Shown in pieces: positions 35,301-47,300 of a stretch of DNA of 64,000 nt (its first letter is position 1; each line of letters opens with the position of its first letter). The stretch lies in contig JAOWCC010000751.1 of NCBI GenBank assembly GCA_030867875.1, positions 1-64,000 of the forward strand, written 5' to 3'. The translations under genes and the position numbers were made by a program. The DNA comes from Actinernus sp. WN-2022 (Eukaryota > Cnidaria > Anthozoa > Actiniaria > Actinernidae). The notes below the pieces were generated by a model, which saw nothing but the letters and a program-made list of their open reading frames with translations, made no database searches and was not told where the DNA came from.

Positions 35301-38300
35301 ATTATTGGGAACGCAGGCTGCTCTTGCATGATTCTTGAATCACCGCTAAGTCGTTGCACAAGAACAATGCGAGAAGCCGCTTTAACGAAATAATCATTTT
35401 CAAAGTTCCTCGTAACATCGCATCACAGCCGCCTTTAGAAATATAATCTATGCATCTGGAGCTTTAAAATGATGGTTGGCGAGGTTTTAAATGCGCTAGA
35501 AGTTGAATTATTGGGAACGCAGGCTGCTCTTGATTCAGCGCTAAGTCGTTGCACAAGAACAATGCACAACGCGAGAAGCCGCTTTTATGAAATAATCATT
35601 TTCAAAGTTCTTCGTAACATTATAGCCGCCCTCCACCCTAAAAGAAGAGACCCACACAAACGCGAGTATTCATGTATTCATATTTTATTTACTAACTTTA
35701 AGTTTAACAGATAATACAGCGTCATTATTTACACGGCACGTGTTGCGTTTCCCGCTGAATCATTGCTACCTCCCCTACGCGAACCAAAAAACTTAGTCGC
35801 CCTGCACTTGCCGTTAATTTTTCCCTTAATCTTACGCCACACTGTAACCTCATTCTCCCCAGACGCCAGTGGAAACCTCGTGAAAAGGAGTACTGAAAAA
35901 TAAACAAAGAAAAAAACATTAGGTCATAGAAAGGTTATAGAAGAAGGAGGCCACAAGCATTACTGGATTGCATTTAGTTGAGGTATAATCAGTGATCAAT
36001 AAGACACATTTTGTGTAATTTTACACTCCACCCCACAAAGTATTGTATATTTACAAACCTTTCAGAGAGTTCAGTTTAGTAGAATCTAGGGCTGATTTCC
36101 CGTAATTGCCATCTGTGTTGGAGGAGCTCAGGTCTTCAGGGGTAAAAAAGTACGACAGTAGTCTTACTGCACAGCGGTGGCGTTCCTTTTCCTCGTGAAG
36201 TGTCTTGTGCACTTGTGGAATCTTGCGCGGAGTGAAGCAGCTGCGCAGCAGCTCGTCCGACACAGCGCTAACCAATATCGAGACTGGCGGCAGTGGAGTC
36301 GAAGTCAAGCGTTGTTCGGCGACCGCGTTATTTGAAGTATCCGGGCAGATCTGTTGCAGTGTGTCTAGGTTAATAGTGTGAAGCAACGGAGTCTCGATCT
36401 CCTCGCGCATCTCATCAGTCGTTTCTGCGCACGCGTTCCCTTGTAGCTGCAAAGCATAAAAACAAAGATATTACTCTTCAATGATTTTTCGTGAATAAAT
36501 ATTTCAACCTACAAGAGAACGTAATATCCCTTGAAAAATGTTATCAAATAATCTATGCTGTACCGATACCAAATTGGTGTGTGCCCTTCACGTTACAATG
36601 TCTTTTCCAGTAAGGAATGTGTGTTACTTACCAAGCTTACGGAAACGTCGGGAGTAGAAGGTAGTGGCACAACGCCGATGGAAACTGACTCCAGGGATTC
36701 CAGGCGGTGTTCTATCCGGTTCAACGCCGCTTGCATCCTTGATTCCATGGATGCTATGGATTCTCCTAGCCTTTCTACAACCTGTAACATTAGAGTGATG
36801 CAGTTAAGTGAAAGAAGGTGAGTATTAAATAAAGAACCGTGCTTATATTTACCTTGTATAACCTGTCGTTGGCCGCTAACTGATCATTCAGCACTCTCTC
36901 CTGTCCTGACTCCAGCGCTCGTAATTTCTCTCTCAGGATCTCGCACTCCTTCTCTTTTTCTTTGAGCGGGCTGAAGCTCTCGTCCAGAATGGTGGCGGTA
37001 CTGATCTTCGGACGTTCTTCATGCATTTTTTCCCACTGCTGCTCTTTCTCCCGCTGTTCAGCTAAGTACTGATCGTACGGATGAACCGCAGCCTTGGCTG
37101 AGTTTTCATCTTTTTGGGCAGGCTTTTCCCTGACAAATCCTGTTAAAATGACGAGAAGCTACTTTATAAAGGCTCACAATATTTATGTAGTATATAAGCC
37201 CTTTTTAAATTGAAAAATGGCTCTCACCTTTCCATGATTTTACCTCCCATGTTTCAACCACTTCGGCATCGTACCACCGGGTACCAAATTTTACTTGAAC
37301 AACGTCGCCGGGAAGAAGGCTCGGCCATCGCTTTTCACTGGGTGTACTCTCACGGAGGTGCCGTATCTCTTTCCTCTTTGGCCAGTGAGGGTGATCGTGC
37401 CACTCACACTTTGTTTTCCAAAGCACCTTAACTTTATTGTTGACCGACATTGTAATTAAATTGAAGGAGTTCGTGCTTGTAAGATTGCGAGACAATAATG
37501 AATGCTTTTCACGTTCACGCTTGTTTATCCTTTCGACATGTGCATAATTAGATGGCATCTGATTGGCTGAAGCAATGCCATTTATCGCGTAGCAACCATT
37601 GTTTGGTTGAAGTTCCGCGCACGAGCAATTTGCGCTACACGCACTGATAATCAGTGGTGCGGAAAAGTGTAAACATGTATTTGACAGCGAACAGACATCA
37701 TGACTGCAAAACCGGTTATTCGAGAAATGTGATACTAGTTCGAACATGGAAGTGAGAATGGCAAGTCGTGCCACCAGAGGTTCTCGTCGCTTCGCTCCCA
37801 GACACTCGTTGCAGAGACACTCGTTGCAGAGGCGCTTCGCGCCTAACTTTCGCGAAGGGAGGCAGTAGAACCTCTGGTACCAGGGTAGGTGGATTTCCAC
37901 TGTCGCGTATTTTGTTACGACGTAAAACCCGTGTCAAGAAAATGTCCATAAATAATCTCACTGTCATATTTAAAGTTCGTTATTTAAACGTCACAACCCT
38001 TTTCACTTACGTTTTTGAAATGGTGGTTTGCTCACGTAAAAAATCATTTTTGCTTTCATTTTTTTACGTACGTAGAGAAAAACGCAACAACCTGACTAAC
38101 TAAACGGCTTATGTTTGAGCTAACGACTTTGCAAGTCGTTAAACGAACGGATAGTGAAATTCCTAACGACTTTCCAAGCCGTTTAAACGGGTAGTGAAAT
38201 ATTCCTAACGTCTTTGCAAGCCGTTTAAACGGGTAGTGAAATATTTCTAACGACTTTCCAAGTCGTTTAAACGGGTAGCCGAAATTTTTTAACGAGTTGC

Positions 38301-41300
38301 AAAGTCGTTTAAACGGGTTCTCTTGCTGAGCTAACGACTTCTCAACTCGTTTAAACGGGCAAGGAGAATTTTCTAACGCTTTAGTTGATGAGCTAAACGA
38401 CTTTAGAAGCCGTTTAAACGGGAAGCTAACGACTTGGACCGTTAAACGGAAAGGCGTTAATGTATGTTTTCCTGTGTTCGGTCACAAATCGTCGAAATGT
38501 CGCTGAACAAAGAGCGAAATTCGTCGAAATATGTTTGCATGACTTTTGCACAATACTGTAACGAAGCCAACCGCTTCTTTTTAGCCACGGCACGCTAACA
38601 ATCTTCTGTTAATTTTCGTAAGTTGTCTTTCTTACTCGAGACCGCCGTTCGCGTTCTGATTAACTAACGAAGCCAACTGCTTCAAAATAAGCATTTTTTA
38701 ACACACGGCTCGTTAACAATCTTTTGTTAACTTTCGTAAGTTGTCTTTCTTACTCGAGACCGCCGTTCACGCTCACGTTCTAACGAAGCCAACTGCTTCA
38801 AAGTAAAATGTATGAGATGTACATGTAGATGTTACATGCGGTCACGGTTAGCGCCGCGGCATGACCACCGCGGTACGATTACCGCGGCGACCTCAAAAGT
38901 GACCGCGGCTATCTCAAAAGTGACCGCGGCGACCTCAGGAATGACCGCGGTCACCGCAAAAATGACCGCAGTTTTTCACAGTAAAACCGCGGGCATTGCA
39001 TGCGGCACAGTCGCGGTAAATGTCCCTATAATTCCCGGCGGTACTGTATATAAATATGGCCATTATTTATTATTAGGAAAAACATTTGATAATGGACTCG
39101 AGCTTGGCTTTACATGCCATCCAGATGTTACTAATAAGACAAGTGTGATTTACCAGTAATTAATGTTTTGTTTGTAGTCTGCTGCATCATGCTACATCGA
39201 GCTGATTGTTAAGGAGAGTGATAATAATGTCAAACTGATCGTCCTGGACAGACTGATCAAACTGAAGGAGAACCCAGCTCATGAGAAAGTCCTTCATGTG
39301 AGTACACTTGCATAACATTATACATAGAGGTTTTTAATTGGTTAACCAGTTAATATATGGCTGGGTATTTTGACAAGTCATATGTATTTTGATGAGCCTT
39401 TAGGCAAGCTAATGCATGTGATGAGAAAAATTGTGCAGCCATAATTATTCTAACAAAGTGGTCTAGAGCTACAGGTCTTGGAATTTAAAAAATCCTTAGT
39501 TGCCACTTGACTACTAAAATAAAATGTATAGTCACCAGTCGGCAAATGTTAGTGGCTGAATTGTTGACTAATAGGTAAGTTTTAGTTGCCAAACATTTTT
39601 AGTCAATGACTGTTCTAGTAGACTTATAGTAGGAGGCTTACTGTCCATTTTGTGTGTGTATCACTCTGAAAAGAATAACAAAAGTAGGTTGTTTTAAATC
39701 ACAAAGAATAATTGACTTTTGTTAGGTTCACTTGGTAATGTATTATAATAACCAAAATCAAGGAGATACAGTGGATCTTATATGCATGTACAATATTCAA
39801 ACCATTCATAAACATGTATGTATTTAACATACATGTACTATTTAGGAACTTGTGATGGACATCCTGCGAGTACTTGCATCACCTGACCCTGAGGTTCGCA
39901 AGAAAACACTTCAACTTGTCCTGGATTTAGTTACATCAAGAACTATCCACGAGGTAAGATGGCACATTCTACATTTGCTATGTCAAGATTGTTAGTGAAC
40001 ACAAACATTCATTTAGTAGGGTATCCATGTTGCTTTAAAGTATATCCTCAGTAATTGCCATATTTTACCACAGCTTTACCTGTCTAATGGTAGATTAGCT
40101 GTGTGTTACCATATGAAAAGTCTCCATCTGCTTTTTATTAACTCATACACTTGGTACAAAAACCACTTTCTTCCCGAACATGTAATAATTATGTAATAAT
40201 AATGTATAAATAATTAGTAAGCGTAACATTGTGTGTAGAGTGAATGAACTGCAGTTTAATTTATAATTTAACGACCAATGTTATTCTGTAATTGAGAGTG
40301 AATGAACTACAGTTTATAATATTCTCATGTCCAATGTTATTCTGTAGAGTGAATGAACTACAGTTTATATTCTCATGTCCACTGTTATTCTGTAGAGTGA
40401 ATGAACTACAGTTTATAATATTCTAATGTCCAATGTTATTCTGTAGAGTGAATGAACTACAGTTTATAATATTCTCATGTCCAATGTTATTCTGTAGAGT
40501 GAATGAACTACAGTTTATAATATTCTAATGTCCAATGTTATTCTGTAGAGTGAATGAACTACAGTTTATAATATTCTCATGTCCAATGTTATTCTGTAGA
40601 GTGAATGAAATACAGTTTATATTCTAATGTCCAATGTTATTCTGTAGAGTGAATGAACTACAGTTTATAATATTCTCATGTCCAATGTTATTCTGTAGAG
40701 TGAATGAAATACAGTTTATATTCTAATGTCCAATGTTATTCTGTAGAGTGAATGAACTACAGTTTATATTCTAATGTCCAATGTTGTTCTGTAGAGTGAA
40801 TGAATTACACTTTGTAATCAAAATCCAATGGTATTCTGTCACCAGGTTGTTGCTGTACTTAAGAAAGAAGTGTCAAAGACTCACTTTGAGAGTGAACATG
40901 CCGACATTGGCAGCTATAGACAGGTACTAAGACCTACATGTATGTGCAACTTCCTAGCAGGGAGGGTGTTTTCAGATGAAATATCCTGCATGCTGCCTTT
41001 TTGCAAAAAAAAAATCTTACACAGGAATGCAAGTGAAAATAAATATCATGCACACAGCTTTGGGAAAGAAAAAAGGGCAGAATGAGAAAAACAAATAATT
41101 CACATGTATTGCCTGGAAAAAAAACATTTGTACCATTCAAGTGGGTGGACAAATAAATTACCTGCACAAACTACATCACCCACTCCTCCCCTAAGAAGTT
41201 AAATAGTTGGCCCCTTAGTACAGAAAATCTTTGATTCATTACTTTCAGAAATGAATGTTGTCATGTACATGTAACTTGTTGTTATGCCTGAATGTGTAGT

Positions 41301-44300
41301 GGTGCAGTGGATGCACGTATGTACTGGAACGAGTTATCAGGGTTAGGTGGATTTCATTTCCGAGCGTGCCGTTAATGCATGTGCTTTCTAATGTCGCATA
41401 TCCTTTTTAATTGGGAATGTGTTTGGGATATGCGATTTCTTAATTAATATTAATAGTACTCGCTTAATATTACTGGCAGGTGGCTCAAACCTGGACAGAC
41501 ATGGTAGTGGGTCCGTATCAATCACTTAGTGGTGATGATGTAACGATGATGTCATCGGTCACATGGTTTTACGTACATGCCCATACATGTATCTCCCTTA
41601 TTTCTAATGCCAGCCAGCTCAAATCTGGACAGACATGGTAGTGGGTCTCTATCAATCACATAGTGGTGATAACGTCATCGGTCACATGGTTTTAAGTACA
41701 TGCCCATGTCTCGCTCATTTCTAATGCCAGCCGGCTCAAACCTGGACAGACATGGTAGTAGGTCCCTATCAATCACTTAGTGGGGATGACGTAACGATGA
41801 CATCATCGGTCATGTGATTTTAAGTACATGCCCGTATCTCCCTCTAATGCCAGACAGTTCAAACTTGGACAGGCATTGGGTCCCCACAAATCACGAAGTG
41901 GTGATGATGTAATGATGACATCATCGGTCACATGATTTTAAGTACATGCCAAAATAGCTCACTGACCATCCGCAAGTTGCCCTTAGGGGTCCTATGTTAA
42001 TCTACAGAGTGATATTGTTGTAATATTATCCATTTTAACCTAGTGATATTGTAATATTATCCATTTTAACCAAATGATATTGTAATATTTCCAGATGCTG
42101 GTTCGCACCCTTCATGCCTGCAGCGTCAAATTCCCAGATGTTGCCAACTCTATTGTTCCACTGGTGAGCCTAATATATGTACTATTTACAATATGAGTGG
42201 CGATGTTGTATTGGATATACATGTAAAATGGCGAGCCGCTTCGGCGAGCCATTGTATATCCGATACAACATTGCCACAAATATTTTAAAGTACTTATGAT
42301 ATGCACCACAGCAAATTTTAAGCTTTGATTTCTCCCACCCTGCTATCGATGTGGGATGAATTATTTTCTCACAAAAACATGTCCCATATCAAAGAAACAG
42401 TGTGTATGCAATAAGAGAGCAGAGCGTAGCGTGCAGAAAAACAGGTCCCACATGGAAGAGATGGTGTGTACATAATAAGAAAGCAGATGTACTTTGTCAT
42501 TTCACCAGGCCTGGGATAGGGAAAGTCAGTGATTGGTCGGAGACCTCCCCATACTAACGCTAGCATGTTAGTATCCTGTATCATTCGATAGAGGATTCTA
42601 GTTAGCTTACAGTTAGTACAGTAGTACAGTAGTACAGTAGTAGTTAGTACAGTTAGTATTAATAGTGCTTATTAGTATCATTGATACAGAATACTAATAG
42701 GCTAACTAGAATTTTGTATGGGGTTTACAGGGTATCCACGTGACCCGAATGCTGGGTCTGGATTGGCTAGTACCCTTATTAATTATTAATGAATAATTAT
42801 TATAAATATATATATATTATTTTACCTCTTATTAGCAAAGTGTAACCAAAAATGAGGATCCATAACTTTCAAACGTACAATAGGGACTGAGCAAACAAAG
42901 TTAATAGAATGTTTATTATACATGTAATAATATATAGCTTCTTCATTTTCTTAGAGACCGTCCATACAGGAAGTTACGGACTGCAAATTGACCAATCTAG
43001 CTTGTAGAGTTTTTGTCCCAATTAACCGATTTAGCTTGTACATTTGAAGAGGTCAGTGCAAAAACTGATCAAGGGACGATTTGAGTTGCTCGACTTCGTT
43101 TTTACTTTTACGGTCGTGTTGGCTCTCCTTCAGACTTAACACGGGCCGAAAGGAATTATGGGTACACAGCAAAAATTTTGACAGGGAAACTCTATATACC
43201 AGGTAGTTTCGTCTTAAGAATCTTTTAGAAGTCCCCAGGCGAAGCACAAACCAGGCCTGACACGACTATCTTTGGAAAGCTCAGACCACGAAACTTACCG
43301 AAATGGCCTTCTTAACTCCAAAATATTCACAGTTTGCTTCGCCTGAAGATGCGACTCTATGTATTAATCTCCAGCGATAACAAACCGCCTTTTAGTCAAA
43401 CAGTTCTTCGTTCAACCATGAGTTAAGCCGGCGACTTAATGATGTCCAACAACACTTTACACAGAGTCAAAACAAATTTGGGGGAAAATGCCGATCATGG
43501 TAAAAATATTAATTAGGCCGCCATTCCAACAAAAATCTGCGATCCACCGGTTTCAACCATCTCTCCAGCTTGGCGGCTAGCGAAAGTCTGTTCGAACGGT
43601 TAGCAATTTCCCGCCCAATATACAATGAATGAGTGCGGGTGCGACAAATATTTTTTTCTAAACCTATTGGCCAGTCATAGCTTGCAAAATTACTTAGCTA
43701 TAATATATAATAATAATAATAATAATTATTATTATTATTATAACTAATGTATTACTATGACTACATTGTGTATGATGTCTGAAGTTTATCTGCCATTTGA
43801 ATAAACACTCAAAACATTGTACTCGTGATATTATTAAATGAATACAACTGCCACATTGAAAGATAGTTGTAAAGGTGATGGTTGAAATGTTTGTAGACTT
43901 TCAGTTGAAGGGTAGACACTTGTTTCCATACCTCAAACTGCTCTTGGCCACTAGAGGACTGTGTACTAATTTACATAGGCACCAATCAAGTATAAAAATG
44001 GAAATGGGTCACAATTTGGTGTGGTCATCTACATACTCCTTACTTAACACTCACTGTATCAGTCTACCCACACCGAAAACCAACTACCTGAAATTGTCAA
44101 TAACGTACAGAGGTACGAGGCTTTGGAACAGTCTCGGTAACGACCTAAGGTCAACTGCATCACTTAATAGTTTTAAAATTAATCTTAAAAGAAACACTGA
44201 ACTACTGTAAATAACTGAATAGAATAAGTTAATTAGTATAAGTTAATTAGTTTTATATTACTATTATTATTATTATTAGGGTAGAATAGCGTAGTTATAA

Positions 44301-47300
44301 GCACGACCACATCAGCAACGCTGTAAATTTATCGTGGGTAAATAAATATTATTATTATTATTATTATTATGGCGCAGTGGTCAAGACATTACATTTTTGC
44401 TTTCTACGCTGTGGGTCGGGTTCAAGTCCCAGTAGAAACGTTAACTTTTTTCCTCTTGTTTATCAGATTTCTCTTCTTGTTTACATGTGAACGCTATATA
44501 GTCACAAGTTAGCCCTAAAACCTCTTTGTTTACCTTGGAATTTATGTTTACTGACTGGTTCGGGTATATTTTATGGTCAGGTTAGAGTTTGGCTTTAGTT
44601 AGTGTATGTTCAGACCAAGGGTGGTTTGAGGTATGGAAACAAGTCTCTACCCAGTTGAAGGGGTGAGTGCCAGGACATTATTGACTTGTGATCAAGTTCC
44701 AAATTCTCCCTAATAAAACAGAATAAATAGGAAAATATATAACTTGAACACCCCTTCAATTCTTTGTGATCTATTCTCCAAGAAAATGCACAAGGACTTT
44801 CAAAACAAGCCTGCACTCACAGGAGCTCCAGTGGTTGCTTTGACATACATCACTAGTTATTTGCTCTTTATCAACAGACAATGAAGATTTTTCATGACTT
44901 TTAGCTTCGACCCCAAGTTTTGTCACAGACACCTAACTTTCCTATGTTGACCTCATACTCAAAAACATTTTGAAAGCATGGTGGGAACTGATACTCCTGG
45001 AAGGGAAATTTTATTTTCTCATTTCACTTTAACAAACAATATAATATAAATCAGATCATCCATTAATATTTTGTCACTCATTCTGTTTCCTAAATGGACT
45101 CATTGGCATCACCACAACACAATTCCACACAAATCTGTTTTTAGCTTTTTAATACATATACAAAATGTATATTAAAATGTCCTACATAACCCTTATGTTT
45201 TGTTTACATTAAAACATATTCTTTTTTCCTCACTTTCATTGCAGTTGATGGAGTTCCTGGGTGATTCTAATGAGCAGGCGGCATGCGATGTACTTGTGTT
45301 TATACGTGAAGCCATCCAGAGATTTGAACTACTCAAGCCTGTTATTATGGAGAAGCTGTTAGAGAACTTCCACATGATCAAGAGTGTCAAGTAAGTGCAA
45401 GTGTTCAGTAGGTTCAAATATTAGTTGCATTCTATTGGCTGATAGGAATTACAGTGTGACAAGACAACCGGGGCAACTTAGGCAACAAGAACTCAATATT
45501 ATTGTAAAATGAAAATAAACTAGTCCAACTTTCAAATCCTAGCATATCCACACAATTTCATCATTCAAAATGTGCCATAAAGCAATGATTTAAGAAATAT
45601 ATGTCTTTGCTGTGTGTCTGTTATCTGTCAGACATACAGATGACATCAAAATGCAGCAAGAACGAAGCTGAGTGAAGTAAAATCATTTGTCACAAGCCAT
45701 GCTTACTCAGAAAATATGGTTCAGTACAATTAATACATGTATGGTTTGTGACATAATATAAATAAAATACTTCACTCATCGCTTCACAGTGTTGCTACAA
45801 TTTTTTTTTAATTATTTAACATACAGCATCATTGTCTTTTCCCTACTAGCAGAGAGATCTTCCTTCCCACAGCAAGAGAGAGAGAGAAAGGGAAGAGTCC
45901 TCTTCCTGTGTAGGACACTGGCACAGGTCTCTTCCAGGGGTTTCAATAGAAGGCGGCTATCAGTGATAAACTGCCAGTTACTTTGCTTCTTACCACCAAC
46001 TACTTCACGCAATCATATTTTTTTTCGTTAAGTGTTGAGTAAAGTTTACTAGTAGGTAAACCACCGCCTCTAACGTCAGGACTGCCAGTTGCCTAAAACG
46101 TTATTGAAATCCCTGCTCTTCCCTTTCTCTCTCTCTCTCCGCTCTCTCTCTTGTCGTGGGAAGGAAGAGATTTCTGCTAGCAGGGAACACTTTATTATTC
46201 TATCAAGGACAAAGATGTATGCCACACGATTATGATTATTTATTATGCCACAGTGTATACTAGACCTTCCAATTCTCACCCCTCCCCACCCCCTCCCCAC
46301 CCCCTCCCCACCCCCTCCCCACCCCCTAGTACACTGCATCAGGTCCTGGAGTCAAAAACATGAAAGCAAGGTCAGATGGTTCTCATTCTGGAGGCCTTGA
46401 AGCTTGCAAAGGAAACACGAATGTTGTTGGTTGAACAGAATAATGACACTCTTTTGCTCTGTTTGTTATAATTATAATAATTATTAATATTGAATTTCAT
46501 TATATGCAACCAGCTGAGGACCAACTTTCATGCTTTAGACTACGAGCGAGGTCTATTAGACAAGTGTGACTATTTTTGTCATCACACCCTAATGTCATCT
46601 ACATGTATGCATCTAATTGAAGGGCCATGTGCAATTTGACAATAATAATTATATTTATTTGACTCGGTGACATACATGTACTTAGTGAAAGTGTGCATTG
46701 ACAAAAGGGAAGATGTTATTATAAACGTGGGTTTGATCTAGTCAAGCAGTGCTAATATGCAGGTACGTGCTCTTCAAAATAGCCTTCTTACCCACCCACC
46801 CTTGAAATAACACAATAATTATGTTTTATATAGAAACAGCTTGATTACTTGCTTGTTTTGAGGTGTCATATTCCTCTTTCATCTGAAAGTCTCTCTTAAC
46901 TAGCGAGAAGAGAAAATGCAGGTTTTCTTATTCTTAAGGTACGTAAAGTAATTATTTTAGTTTTTGAAATTGTCACTGATGCCCCTCTTGCACATGGCCC
47001 TTTATTGTTAGCAAGAATTGTGAAAACTGTAGGGTACAAAATGATCAACTTGTCAGAGTGTGCACTATGGTCCATGCAATACATTTCTAAGGATTTAAAG
47101 GCATGGTTTATATTGTATGTTCATTTTGACATGCAGAATTCATCGTCATGCACTGTGGATCCTGGGTGAATATGCTAATGAGAAGGCAGACATTATGGGT
47201 GTCATGGAGGAGATCCAAAAGGGACTGGGAGATGTGCCGATGGTTGACGACGAGATGAGGAAAGCCACTGGTGATGTGCCTGAAGGTACATAATTATGTA

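Larger units (their letters stand above)
27489..39046. mobile_element. 11.56-kb DNA element with DUF7869 and BEN genes
   Basis: Terminal inverted repeats CAGTACCGCCGGGAATTATA (27489) and complement ending 39046 are perfect for 27 bp. TA stands outside both ends (27487-27488, 39047-39048). From outside in, both sides carry CCGCGG-rich repeats, then a 119-bp repeat (4 copies left, 2 right), then blocks of GTTTAAAC-type palindromes; the left side also has a TTCGAA block. In the centre are two convergent genes (30733-32445 plus, 37450-35729 minus) with a satellite between. Both genes are unbroken, so the element was probably active recently. It sits in COPB1 intron 6. Superfamily unknown to me. 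Confidence 0.85.

Noticed and set aside
37205..37900. Single 231-codon reading of the first BEN exon with upstream extension
   Set aside because: The part upstream of the ATG at 37450 is unlike the family and out of keeping with the splice structure; start at 37450 is preferred.
46076..46339. Gly-rich minus-strand reading frame
   Set aside because: It is made by the CCCCTCCCCA repeat and the CT-rich MITE arm.
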